Source: Flammeovirga pacifica
Lineage (GTDB): Bacteria; Bacteroidota; Bacteroidia; Cytophagales; Flammeovirgaceae
NCBI RefSeq assembly: GCF_000807855.2
Contig: NZ_JRYR02000001.1
Location: forward strand, 4,244,045-4,308,044
DNA length: 64,000 bases
Direction of reading: 5' to 3'
How positions within the stretch are numbered: position 1 is the first letter of the stretch; each line of letters begins with the position of its first letter. The notes under the pieces were generated by a model. The model made no database searches. It was not told the DNA's origin and was given only the letters and a program-made list of their open reading frames with translations. Made by a program: the position numbers and the translations under genes. This document shows positions 37,043 through 45,410 of this stretch, in pieces.

Positions 37043-38404
37043 ATGAGTACCTCCAAAAGTTTTAAAATATTTGCCCTTGAGGATAATGCGTTGTTCTCTA
37101 AAATGCTCAACTATATTCTTAGTATGGATGACGAACATGAGGTGGTCATGTTTGAGAAGGGTAGAGACCTTTTAAATGCATTGGATCAAAAACCAAATCT
37201 TATTACTGTAGATTATTCTTTACCTGATATGACAGGTGAAGAAGTAATTCAGAAATTATCTACACGTATGCCACATGTTCCTGTAGTGGTGATTTCCGGA
37301 CAAACAGATGTAAAAACAGCCGTAAAGCTGTTTACATATGGGGTATATGATTATATCACAAAAGAGGAAGATATTCGTGAGCGTTTATTAAATGCCATAA
37401 ATAAAATTAAGGTAAATCAGTCACTAAAGGAGGAGGTTGAGCACTTAAGAGAAGAATTATCACATAAATATGAGTTTGATAAATCGATTATAGGTAATAG
37501 TAAACCTATGAAAAAGGTATTTCAGATGTTACATAAGACAACTGATAATGCTATTAATATTTCAATTACAGGAGAAACAGGTACAGGTAAAGAGGTTGTA
37601 GCAAAAGCGATTCACTACAATTCTAATCGTGCAAAAAAACCGTTTGTAGCTGTTAATATCGCTGCTATTCCAACATCACTTTTAGAAAGTGAATTATTTG
37701 GTCATGAAAAAGGAGCCTTTACCGGAGCAATTTCTAAAAGAATAGGAAAATTTGAAGAAGCGAACGGTGGAACAATTTTCTTAGATGAGATTGGAGAAAT
37801 GCAAATGAGCCTTCAGGCAAAGTTACTTCGCGTGATTCAAGAAAGAGAAGTGGTAAGAATAGGAGGGAATCAGGTAGTGAAATTGGATGTAAGAATAATT
37901 ACAGCAACTCATAGAGATCTATCAAAAGAAATGATGGACAATAAATTCCGTGAAGATTTGTATTACAGACTACTAGGAGTACCTATTTATTTACCACCAT
38001 TGAGAGAAAGAGAAAATGATGTGATCTTGTTAGCAAAGCATTTATTAGATCAGTTTATCGATCAAAATCAATTGGAAAAGATTACGATTTCTTCTGATGC
38101 TAAACAGAAATTAATAGATTACCACTACCCTGGAAATATCCGTGAATTGAAAGCTATTATTGAATTAGCAGCTGTAATGTGTGAGAAAAATATCATTTTA
38201 CCTTCTGATATTCAATATTCAAGTTCTTCTGATTTAGAAGCAGTAATGTCTAAAGATATGACACTTAAAGAATATAATTTTGAAATCATCCAACGGTTTT
38301 TAAAACGATATGATGATAATGTAGCAAAAGTGGCAAAAAAATTGGACATTGGAAAAGTTACTATTTACAGATATCTTAAAGAGATAGAAGAACTACCGAA
38401 GTAA
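37043..38404 (+). CDS. NtrC-type sigma-54-dependent response regulator
   Basis: A 453-residue protein with a receiver domain at 1-125 (phospho-acceptor Asp57 in LITVDYSLPD). The AAA+ domain at about 148-375 has Walker A GETGTGKE (177-184), the sigma-54 contact loop GAFTGA (224-229) and Walker B FLDEIGEM. The C-terminal Fis-type HTH is DNVAKVAKKLDIGKVTIYRYLKE without the flanking part. The intact GAFTGA predicts true sigma-54 activation. No histidine kinase is encoded nearby, but the next gene is an Hpt protein, which suggests a multi-step phosphorelay with a kinase located elsewhere. Confidence 0.93.
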   Translation: MSTSKSFKIFALEDNALFSKMLNYILSMDDEHEVVMFEKGRDLLNALDQKPNLITVDYSLPDMTGEEVIQKLSTRMPHVPVVVISGQTDVKTAVKLFTYGVYDYITKEEDIRERLLNAINKIKVNQSLKEEVEHLREELSHKYEFDKSIIGNSKPMKKVFQMLHKTTDNAINISITGETGTGKEVVAKAIHYNSNRAKKPFVAVNIAAIPTSLLESELFGHEKGAFTGAISKRIGKFEEANGGTIFLDEIGEMQMSLQAKLLRVIQEREVVRIGGNQVVKLDVRIITATHRDLSKEMMDNKFREDLYYRLLGVPIYLPPLRERENDVILLAKHLLDQFIDQNQLEKITISSDAKQKLIDYHYPGNIRELKAIIELAAVMCEKNIILPSDIQYSSSSDLEAVMSKDMTLKEYNFEIIQRFLKRYDDNVAKVAKKLDIGKVTIYRYLKEIEELPK

Positions 38405-38445
38405 ACTTTATTAACATACCTTTTTGTGTTTATTGGATTTATAAG

Positions 38446-38790
38446 ATGGAAAAAACTAGAATAGATTTAACTTATCTTGAAACTTTTGCAGGAGGAGATA
38501 AAAATTTTATAAAGGAAATGATGGAACGTTTTCTTTCTGATGCACCTATACAATTAACTGAAATAAAACAAGGAATTGAATCAAAGGATTGGAAAGTAGC
38601 CTACAAATCATTGCACTCCTTTAAATCTTCTGTGAATTTTATAGCAATACAGAAGATCAAAGATCATGTGCTTAGTATGGAGAAAATGGCTAAAGCTGAA
38701 AAGGATTTAGACCAACTACCACAAGAATATGATAAGTTGGAAAACGAGATTCAACTTTTAATTAATGAATTGAAAATTAATTTAATATAA
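38446..38790 (+). CDS. Hpt (histidine phosphotransfer) domain protein
   Basis: A 114-residue single-domain helical bundle. The phosphorylatable site is SLHSFKSSVNFI (His57), corresponding to the consensus AHxLKGSS. The N-terminal YLETFAGGDKNFIKEMMERFLSDAP matches the first helices of Hpt domains. It transfers phosphate between receiver domains and probably feeds or drains the NtrC-type regulator encoded 41 bp upstream. A strong terminator follows the stop by 2 bp. Confidence 0.88.
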   Translation: MEKTRIDLTYLETFAGGDKNFIKEMMERFLSDAPIQLTEIKQGIESKDWKVAYKSLHSFKSSVNFIAIQKIKDHVLSMEKMAKAEKDLDQLPQEYDKLENEIQLLINELKINLI

Positions 38791-38792
38791 AT

Positions 38793-38823
38793 AAAAAACA
38801 CTGTCTTTCAACAGTGTTTTTTT
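38793..38823. terminator. Bidirectional terminator between convergent genes
   Basis: 12-bp perfect stem AAAAAACACTGT (38793-38804) with complement 38811-38822, 6-nt loop. The A-rich left arm and T-rich right arm serve both strands. Confidence 0.9.
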
Positions 38824-38826
38824 ATA

Positions 38827-40398
38827 TCACTCAGGATAGTCTTTACCAATTTTTAGTTTGGCTTTTTCTATGATGACTTCCTGTACTGTTCGTTTTTCAA
38901 TTTTTCCTTCTAGCCAAGAAATAATATCAAAATACATAAAAGGATGAGATTCAAATTTATCTTTTTCCAATGGCTGTAATACCTCTTTTAATTGAATAAA
39001 GGCTTGCATTAGTTCAGCATCATTCATATTTCGAGATAATTTTTTCAGAAAGGCCATAATGTACTTTTGGAACTTGAACAAATTATCTTTTCTCAACATG
39101 AAACGATAGGTTGATTTGACATAATAGTCTACCAAATCTGTGTTTCCCATCTCATAATGACATATCAAATTGACGATTCTAGCATAAACATGGACATCTT
39201 CTCTAACATCCATTTCTAAAGCATCAGAATTGATAATTCGATTGAGCCACCTTGATGATAATCTAAAATCACCCGCTCCAAAATACAAACAGGCAATTTT
39301 ATAATATAAAATAAGCCTAGAGTGTTTATTTAGTTTAGTGATAAAGAATTCTATATTATTGAGCAGTGCATTTAAACGTTGGATACCCCCCGTAAAATTA
39401 CCCAGTAAAAATAATCTGTTAAACTCATGTACATAAGAGTACTTAAGAAGTTTCATTTTGATGTTTTCACTCAACTCCACTTTTTTCATGGTACGAATCC
39501 TTCTAAACAGTGATTTTGTGTTAACAAAATTCTTGTATTGAGACAGTTTATACTGACCATTTAAGACATTATTAATAACACTAATATAAAGGTCAAGTTT
39601 AGAAGGAATTAAATCCGGTTGTTCATGGAAAATATTCAAGCATTTTAAAGCATAAGATAATCCACTTTGAACATCATGGGTGAAATAATAGAAACCAATA
39701 TACAGATCGTATAAACTTAATTTCTCATTGATAGAAAGTTTAGTTTCATCAATATTAAAAATATCATCTTTTACGAGTGCTTGTGCTTTAGTTAAATCTT
39801 TCTGACTTTTTACATAGCCTGTTCTGAGATAGAAAGCATTTAATTTTACACTAATATTGGTGAATTTATTAATAAGGTTAATTCTGTCGTTGACATCCTG
39901 CACCTCTTGAATCAATTTATTAACTCTTCTCTGATTGTGTTTATCTAAAGTATGAGATAATAAGCTTTTTTCCCATCTCAGAATTTCTAGAAGTAATTCT
40001 AAATGGTCATTTTTCTGAGCTTTTTTCTTGCACTTTCTAAGAATATCTGCACATTGTTCATATAAACCTCTATTGTATAAAAGTTCAGCATGGTCAATCA
40101 TCTCTCTAATTTCAGCATCTTCCATTTTGGTTAAATGAAATTGTCTGAGTGATTGTAGAATCCTTTTATAAAGATGTGCTTTAAGATTGGAAAATTGAGA
40201 TGGCTTAAGTTCTGGAGTAGAATTTAATAATACATCTTCATCAAAGTCCTCTTGTTTATCTATTAAGTCAAAAAGGAGCATGAACTTTTTTGAAGAGGTA
40301 GTAGCTGATTCTGTTGAAACCAACTTAAAATACCTTTTCTCACTCCTTGACATAGACTTGATTAACTGATATAGATGATTAGATCTTTCTTTAGGCAT
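38827..40398 (-). CDS. Conserved helical protein of unknown function (523 aa)
   Basis: A Bacteroidota-type hypothetical. It starts MPKERSNHLYQLIKSMSRSEKRYFKLVS, a pattern I associate with a conserved uncharacterised family in this phylum. The rest is helical and resembles degenerate TPR/SEL-type repeats (LLYNRGLYEQCADILRKCKKKAQ, KIACLYFGAGDFRLSSRWLN). There is no signal peptide or membrane helix. It is convergent with the Hpt gene and has its own upstream region shared divergently with leuA. Function unknown. Confidence 0.75.
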   Translation of the reverse strand: MPKERSNHLYQLIKSMSRSEKRYFKLVSTESATTSSKKFMLLFDLIDKQEDFDEDVLLNSTPELKPSQFSNLKAHLYKRILQSLRQFHLTKMEDAEIREMIDHAELLYNRGLYEQCADILRKCKKKAQKNDHLELLLEILRWEKSLLSHTLDKHNQRRVNKLIQEVQDVNDRINLINKFTNISVKLNAFYLRTGYVKSQKDLTKAQALVKDDIFNIDETKLSINEKLSLYDLYIGFYYFTHDVQSGLSYALKCLNIFHEQPDLIPSKLDLYISVINNVLNGQYKLSQYKNFVNTKSLFRRIRTMKKVELSENIKMKLLKYSYVHEFNRLFLLGNFTGGIQRLNALLNNIEFFITKLNKHSRLILYYKIACLYFGAGDFRLSSRWLNRIINSDALEMDVREDVHVYARIVNLICHYEMGNTDLVDYYVKSTYRFMLRKDNLFKFQKYIMAFLKKLSRNMNDAELMQAFIQLKEVLQPLEKDKFESHPFMYFDIISWLEGKIEKRTVQEVIIEKAKLKIGKDYPE

Positions 40399-40519
40399 CG
40401 TAATTATCCTTGCGTTTGAATGTGTAATTTCCCCTAAATTTACGTTCTATTGGCAATAAAACTAAATTAAACATCGTAAAATGTATATTTTTTGATTTTT
40501 GATGCTCTGTGTCAGCATT

Positions 40520-40550
40520 TACATTTGAAGATACATTACAATTGTAATGT
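40520..40550 (+). promoter_or_regulatory. leuA promoter with adjacent 18-bp perfect palindrome
   Basis: TACATTTG (40520-40527) is a full -7 match, with TTTT exactly 19 bp upstream. Just downstream, ACATTACAATTGTAATGT (40533-40550) is an 18-bp perfect palindrome located where a repressor would block initiation or early elongation. It contains the ATTACA-nn-TGTAAT arms also seen at 24584-24597. Confidence 0.5.
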
Positions 40551-40599
40551 GGTATTATTCTAATTATTAGTTATTCAAACACCTAAAGTGTTTCAGCTT

Positions 40600-41754
40600 A
40601 TGAGCGATAAAGTATATATTTTCGACACGACTTTAAGAGATGGAGAACAAGTGCCAGGATGCCGCTTGGATACAGAACAAAAGCTTCTTATTGCTCGTGC
40701 TCTCGAAGGTCTAGGCGTTGATATTATTGAAGCCGGTTTCCCTATTTCAAGTCCTGGTGACTTTGAAGCAGTTAACCGTATTGCCAAGGAAATTAGAAAT
40801 ACTACAGTTTGTGGACTGACAAGAGCTGTTAAAAAAGATATCGAAGTAGCTGCAGAAGCTTTAAAGCCTGCTACAAAACCAAGAATCCATACGGGTATTG
40901 GTACTTCAGATCAACATATTTTCACAAAACTACGTTTAGATCGAGAACAAGTTCTTGAAAGAGGAACGGAAGCTGTGAAGTTAGCGAAGAAATATGTAGA
41001 AGACGTTGAATTTTATGCAGAAGATGCAGGAAGAACGGATAATGAATATTTAGCGCGAGTCATTGAGTCGGTAATTGCTGCTGGAGCCACAGTAGTAAAT
41101 ATTCCCGACACCACAGGCTATTGTATTCCTCAAGAGTACGGTGCAAAGATTCAATATTTAAAAGAAAACGTTAAGAATATTGATAAAGCTATTATTTCTA
41201 CACACTGCCATAACGACTTAGGTATGGCTACAGCCAATTCTTTGTCTGGTGTAGCAAATGGAGCAAGACAAATTGAGTGTACTGTAAATGGTATTGGAGA
41301 AAGAGCAGGAAACACTTCTATGGAAGAAGTGGTGATGGCCATGAAAAAGCATGGTATGCTTGATTTTGAAACTGCTATTCACACTCAAAAAATTTATGAA
41401 ATCAGTCGCTTGGTTTCAAAAACAATGAATATGCCTATTCAGCCTAACAAAGCTATTGTTGGTGATAATGCATTTTCTCATTCTTCAGGTATACATCAAG
41501 ATGGTGTAATTAAAAACAGAGACAATTATGAGATTATTGATCCAGCCGAAGTAGGTGTATCAGAATCGTCAATTGTTTTAACTGCAAGAAGTGGTAGAGC
41601 AGCATTGTTCTACAGAATACAAAAATTAGGGGTAACTCTAGATCATGATGATTTAGAAAGAGCCTACCAAGAGTTCTTGAAAATGGCCGATCGTTTACAA
41701 ACTGTAGAAGATCAGGACCTAAAAGAACTACTTCAGTTTGTGAAAGTTGCATAA
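40600..41754 (+). CDS. leuA: 2-isopropylmalate synthase, short form (LeuA-like)
   Basis: A 384-residue protein from the ATG at 40600 (a GTG lies 12 bp upstream but is less likely). HMGL-like TIM barrel: [12 protein letters not shown] (about 6-17, catalytic Arg/Asp), [25 protein letters not shown], metal-ligand [15 protein letters not shown] and [13 protein letters not shown]. The [10 protein letters not shown] block typical of IPMS is present. It condenses acetyl-CoA with 2-oxoisovalerate in leucine synthesis. The C-terminal allosteric LeuA_dimer domain of long forms is missing, so leucine feedback inhibition may be absent. Homocitrate or citramalate synthase cannot be fully excluded. No other leu genes are nearby. 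Confidence 0.8.
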   Translation: MSDKVYIFDTTLRDGEQVPGCRLDTEQKLLIARALEGLGVDIIEAGFPISSPGDFEAVNRIAKEIRNTTVCGLTRAVKKDIEVAAEALKPATKPRIHTGIGTSDQHIFTKLRLDREQVLERGTEAVKLAKKYVEDVEFYAEDAGRTDNEYLARVIESVIAAGATVVNIPDTTGYCIPQEYGAKIQYLKENVKNIDKAIISTHCHNDLGMATANSLSGVANGARQIECTVNGIGERAGNTSMEEVVMAMKKHGMLDFETAIHTQKIYEISRLVSKTMNMPIQPNKAIVGDNAFSHSSGIHQDGVIKNRDNYEIIDPAEVGVSESSIVLTARSGRAALFYRIQKLGVTLDHDDLERAYQEFLKMADRLQTVEDQDLKELLQFVKVA

Positions 41755-41839
41755 CTCGTTCACAATTATTACATTGAATTTATGTTTATATGTGTTTATA
41801 TATGGTTTTAAACCATTTATGGTTAGTATGTGGTAAGTG

Positions 41840-41869
41840 CGGCTTCCGATTGGAGGCCGTTCTTTTTTT
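41840..41869 (+). terminator. Terminator 1 after leuA
   Basis: Stem CGGCTTCC/GGAGGCCG (41840-41847, 41852-41859, one wobble), GATT tetraloop, then TTCTTTTTTT. GC-rich and strong, 85 bp after the leuA stop. Confidence 0.88.
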
Positions 41870-41938
41870 GTCTATACTTTTTTACTTCCTATTTATATAA
41901 TAGTTTTTTAGACTATTTCTTTCTTTTTGACCCCTTTA

Positions 41939-41968
41939 GTAGGCTTTTTATAAGACCTACTTTTTTTT
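41939..41968 (+). terminator. Terminator 2 (stacked)
   Basis: Stem GTAGG/CCTAC extended by CTT/AAG around a small loop (41939-41960), followed by T8. It lies about 70 bp past the first terminator. Confidence 0.65.
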
Positions 41969-41981
41969 GTGTAAAAATAAA

Positions 41982-42006
41982 AACCTGCTTTTTCGCAGGT
42001 TGTTTT
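41982..42006 (+). terminator. Terminator 3 (stacked)
   Basis: Perfect 7-bp stem AACCTGC (41982-41988) with GCAGGTT (41995-42001), then GTTTTA. The T-run is weaker than in the two preceding hairpins. Confidence 0.55.
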
Positions 42007-42079
42007 ATGGTGTAAAAAAATACAGTAGTGTGTTTAAATACATAAAAGGGTGATGAAATACGTACTACATTTGTAATGT

Positions 42080-42300
42080 TGATTATAAAGAAATAAACAA
42101 ATTTCATTTCATACTTAATTAAATAGCATAGTCAAGTTTAAATTACTTTAAAAATTTAATAACCTAATTATTATTATAATAGACAAAGACTTACCATAGT
42201 CTCAACCAATTCAATTTTTATTCACATTGAACATTGTTCCAACATAAGTATTACTAAATAATAATGACATCCCCTTAGGTTAAGAGGATGTCATTTTTTT
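42080..42300 (+). ncRNA. Candidate untranslated transcript between leuA and the SpoIIAA-like gene
   Basis: A full -7 match TACATTTG (42066-42073) lies after the leuA terminators, and a strong plus-strand terminator sits at 42263-42300. The roughly 200 bp between them hold no ORF longer than a few codons. Signals at both ends suggest a small transcript, but no secondary structure or family is recognised. Low confidence. Confidence 0.2.
42263..42300 (+). terminator. Intrinsic terminator
   Basis: 10-bp stem AATGACATCC (42263-42272) with GGATGTCATT, plus an inner CTT/AAG, then T7 on the plus strand. Also just past the stop of the minus-strand SpoIIAA-like gene, but the minus-strand T-run is poor. 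Confidence 0.75.
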
Positions 42301-42322
42301 ATTTCTATATTATTTATGTCCC

Positions 42323-43072
42323 CTAGGCTATATTAAGCCATGTTTTTGCTTTTTCTTTATCATTATAATTAAAGTATTCCATATTCACACCTGGAGTAAA
42401 TACATCTCCAAGCCTTGTTAAAATATCAGCCCATAAATTTCCTTCGCCAATTATTGCCACTTTATTGAGCTTACCATAATATCGGAGTCCTGTTTTTAGA
42501 TCATCCCAAATAGCACTAATATTTGTGTACCCTTTAAAATCTTCAAATTCTAAATATAGATTGATCTGTTTTCGATCTGCTGATAGACGGAAGAAGTCGT
42601 TATTTATTGAAGTGAACTCTTGGGTCGATATTTTACCTTTAAGTTTATAAGCTAGAAAAAGGTCATTACTATCAGTTGGTATTCTAATAATAGCAGGTTC
42701 ATAAACTTCGTTATTTTGAAGTAGCCATACTAAAGCTTCATCCCTTTCATTAAGGTGAAAACTTTTAATAGGAATTGAGGCAACCATAAAATCTGCAAAA
42801 CTACTTAAATGCTTTATCCATTCATAGTCGGCAACAATTGCATATTTATTGACCTTTTTAGATATCATGTACTTTTCCTTAAGTAGTTTAAAAACTTTTT
42901 TATAGTTTTCAAATCCTTCAATATTGTGTACTTCTCCTAATAGTTTTACTGGCCCATTCTCATTCAGCTCTTCGATGGCTTGTATTAATTCATCCATCTC
43001 ATCTAAATTGATTTTATTCGATAAAGTGAATCCAATAATTTGACTGCCTAGTGTTCTGTTAATGTTAATCAT
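42323..43072 (-). CDS. Tandem SpoIIAA-like (STAS-fold) protein
   Basis: A 249-residue protein with two copies of the SpoIIAA-like domain (PF11964 type). Copy 1 (about 1-120): IIGFTLSNKINLDEMDELIQ, VKLLGEVHNIEGFE, KYAIVADYEWIKHLSSFAD. Copy 2 (about 125-249): LAYKLKGKISTQEFTSIN, INLYLEFEDFKGYTNISAIW, DDLKTGLRYYGKLNKVAIIG, GNLWADILTRLGDVF and the family end EYFNYNDKEKAKTWL. Single-copy members are usually 110-130 residues. The fold can bind nucleotides or lipids; the role is unknown. It is monocistronic. Confidence 0.82.
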   Translation of the reverse strand: MININRTLGSQIIGFTLSNKINLDEMDELIQAIEELNENGPVKLLGEVHNIEGFENYKKVFKLLKEKYMISKKVNKYAIVADYEWIKHLSSFADFMVASIPIKSFHLNERDEALVWLLQNNEVYEPAIIRIPTDSNDLFLAYKLKGKISTQEFTSINNDFFRLSADRKQINLYLEFEDFKGYTNISAIWDDLKTGLRYYGKLNKVAIIGEGNLWADILTRLGDVFTPGVNMEYFNYNDKEKAKTWLNIA

Positions 43073-43186
43073 AAGTTGTTTTTTAGTAATTGTTATTTAA
43101 TAATATACGATAAATTTTGATTTAAGATGTCTAAAAAAAGTGTTTTTTCATACTGCATTTTGTAATTTCAAGAGTCAATAAACTGA

Positions 43187-44437
43187 ATGTATATAATGAA
43201 AATTGCAATTGTAGGTGGAGGGGTTTCCGGATTGTACGCTGGAAGTATTTTAAAAGAACTTGGGCATGAAGTCATGATATTTGAGGCTTCACAAAGGCTT
43301 GGTGGGAGAATATATTCTTACACAAGATTAAATAAAAGAAAGTTTGTTGAGCTCGGTGCTGCAGAAATTCATGGTAGAAATGCGTTAAACTATGAAATGC
43401 TTTCACACCTCAACCATAAAATTGAACCAATAAATGGAAATGAATATTTATGGTTCGATCAAAAATTACAAGACTTAGACAACAAAGAGGATTTACCTAA
43501 TGGAATCTTATCATTGTTTACTTACTTTGGAAATTTACATAAAGAAGATTTTAATGGTTCTATCACTCAATCGTTAAAAGATAAAGGACTATATAATTCA
43601 CATATAAGAGCAATTCTTGATGGAATAACAAGTGAGTACTCTGCTTCTGCGGATAAGATACATGCTTCTTCTTTAGCAGAGGAAGAATGGCGTTGGACAT
43701 CTGGTTTTAGAAACTTTTATTCTCAAGGCAAATACAGTGATGCTATCGATTTTTTCGAAGATAAACTGAAAGGGTGTATCACCTTAAATGCTCCTATTAT
43801 GGACATTAATTATAGTCAAGATCAGGTGATGCTATTGTCTAGAGACGGAAGTGTTAACCAATTTGATAAAGTGATCGTGACGGCGTCTTTAGGAGTACTT
43901 AAAAAGGAGAAAATTAATTTTACTCCTCCTTTGCCATCATTACATAAAAAGGCGATACAAAAATTAGGGTTCGGAAAAGGTAGAAAACTTTTTATCGAAT
44001 TTGAAAAGCCATTTTGGGAGCCTGATACAAGTGAGATTATCGGAGGGAAAAAATGTCCACTTTATCTAATTCGTCCTGCTCAACCTAAATGTATCTGTGC
44101 TTATATTACAGCAGATGCAGCCAAAGATTTTAATCAAATGGAAGATGAAGAAGTGGCAGAAATAGTACTGAACGAATTAGATGAAATGTATCCAGACGTA
44201 AATGTTATGATGCATTACAAGAGTCATTATGGCAAAGATTGGACTTCAGATCCTTATTTTCATGGTACTTATTCTTACTCAAAGAAAGATAGTTTGAAAT
44301 ACCGTAAAGATTTAAAGCAGCCGATAGAAAATAAAGTATTTTTTATTGGAGAAGCGTTAAACGATCAAGGACATGCCGCAACAGTACATGGAGCGATGGA
44401 AACAGCAGAAGAATTAGTAAGAACTTATTTTGAATAA
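43187..44437 (+). CDS. FAD-dependent amine oxidase family protein
   Basis: A 416-residue flavoprotein. The dinucleotide-binding motif MKIAIVGGGVSGLYAGSIL (GxGxxG) at the N-terminus is followed by EASQRLGGRIYSY, the GG doublet of the amine-oxidase family. The C-terminal flavin-contact motif is VFFIGEALNDQGHAATVHGAMETAEELV. ATG43187 and ATG43196 are both possible starts; the latter begins right at the Rossmann strand. It probably oxidises an amine or a related substrate in the cytoplasm; the substrate is not predictable. It is followed by about 130 bp before the DUF2911 gene. Confidence 0.85.
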   Translation: MYIMKIAIVGGGVSGLYAGSILKELGHEVMIFEASQRLGGRIYSYTRLNKRKFVELGAAEIHGRNALNYEMLSHLNHKIEPINGNEYLWFDQKLQDLDNKEDLPNGILSLFTYFGNLHKEDFNGSITQSLKDKGLYNSHIRAILDGITSEYSASADKIHASSLAEEEWRWTSGFRNFYSQGKYSDAIDFFEDKLKGCITLNAPIMDINYSQDQVMLLSRDGSVNQFDKVIVTASLGVLKKEKINFTPPLPSLHKKAIQKLGFGKGRKLFIEFEKPFWEPDTSEIIGGKKCPLYLIRPAQPKCICAYITADAAKDFNQMEDEEVAEIVLNELDEMYPDVNVMMHYKSHYGKDWTSDPYFHGTYSYSKKDSLKYRKDLKQPIENKVFFIGEALNDQGHAATVHGAMETAEELVRTYFE

Positions 44438-44568
44438 TCTGCTAATTCAATAAAATTAAAAAATAGTATAATTTTTGAGTATTGCTCTCTACAGTATTTT
44501 TAATTGAAAAATTAAAAATATTCATACACTTTAATAATTAGACACATTCGATAATAACACTAACTCTA

Positions 44569-45135
44569 ATGAGAAAAGCATTTTTAACTATTTGTTTAAT
44601 AGTAATAGGACTTGTAGTGGCAGGGTTTGTTTTTAAAGAAGTGATGATCACTCAGACAAAAAAACATAGTCCTCAAGTAGAAGAAGTCTTTAAGGAAAAT
44701 GGTACATATATTAAAATTAATTACTCATCTCCTTATAAAAAAGGGAGAGTGATTTTTGGGAATTTAGTACCCTATGGTCATGTATGGAGAACAGGAGCCA
44801 ATGAACCAACGATATTTAATACAAATAAAGATCTAGAGATTAATGGTGAAATTTTACCTAAAGGAAAGTATACCTTATGGACCATTCCTGAATCGGACTC
44901 TTGGACAGTAATTTTTAATAAGGAATTAAATAATTGGGGAGTTAGTTTTGGAGGTAAAGCCAGTCGTGTAGTAGAAGACGATGTTTTGAAAGTAATTGTA
45001 CCAGTTGAGCACTTAAAAAAAGAAATAGAAAGTTTCTTAATTGATGTTTCCATTGGTGATGAAAAAAACTCAATGTACCTATCATTTGAGTGGGATAATG
45101 TACGTACTCAGCTTAAAATGAAATCATTAAATTAA
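44569..45135 (+). CDS. DUF2911 family protein, membrane-anchored or exported
   Basis: A 188-residue protein. An N-terminal hydrophobic segment (about 4-25, FLTICLIVIGLVVAGFVFKEV) anchors or exports it. The DUF2911 body reads IKINYSSPYKKGRVIFGNLV, YGHVWRTGANEPTIFNT, LPKGKYTLWTIPESDSWTVI and LNNWGVSFGG in the family order. The function of the family is unknown; it is common in Bacteroidota and usually secreted. A very strong hairpin terminator follows. Confidence 0.85.
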   Translation: MRKAFLTICLIVIGLVVAGFVFKEVMITQTKKHSPQVEEVFKENGTYIKINYSSPYKKGRVIFGNLVPYGHVWRTGANEPTIFNTNKDLEINGEILPKGKYTLWTIPESDSWTVIFNKELNNWGVSFGGKASRVVEDDVLKVIVPVEHLKKEIESFLIDVSIGDEKNSMYLSFEWDNVRTQLKMKSLN

Positions 45136-45162
45136 GAATAATAATTGCTGATTTAGTGATTG

Positions 45163-45219
45163 AAAAAGAGTAAATGTTCTTTTTTTAAACAAAAAGAAAG
45201 AACATTTACTCTTTTTTTG
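45163..45219 (+). terminator. Strong intrinsic terminator, 20-bp stem
   Basis: A perfect 20-bp stem (45163-45182 with 45197-45216; core GAGTAAATGTTC) with a loop of about 14 nt that can pair further, followed by Ts. 27 bp after the DUF2911 stop. Confidence 0.92.
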
Positions 45220-45410
45220 TGTTTTTAATGAAGTATTGATTATATTATTTCATGATTTTAAGCTGAAAATACAGATTCAAAGAACTTTCAATTGTATTTT
45301 TGGAATAAGAGTATCTCTTTGGATTTAATTTATTGATAAACTATCATTTTATTAATGGATTAAATTTAAAAATTGCTCTAATAAACAATTAAACCAACGT
45401 AAGTATTAAA

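Noticed and set aside
41830-42015. 61-codon plus-strand ORF downstream of leuA
   Set aside because: Its translation is Phe/Leu-rich and derives from T-runs and hairpin arms of the three stacked terminators; not a protein-like composition.
32044-42216. Identical 15-mer TCAACCAATTCAATT in the two candidate small-RNA regions (32044-32058 and 42202-42216)
   Set aside because: In a 64-kb AT-rich window several shared 15-mers are expected by chance, and the two copies are in opposite orientation relative to the predicted transcripts.
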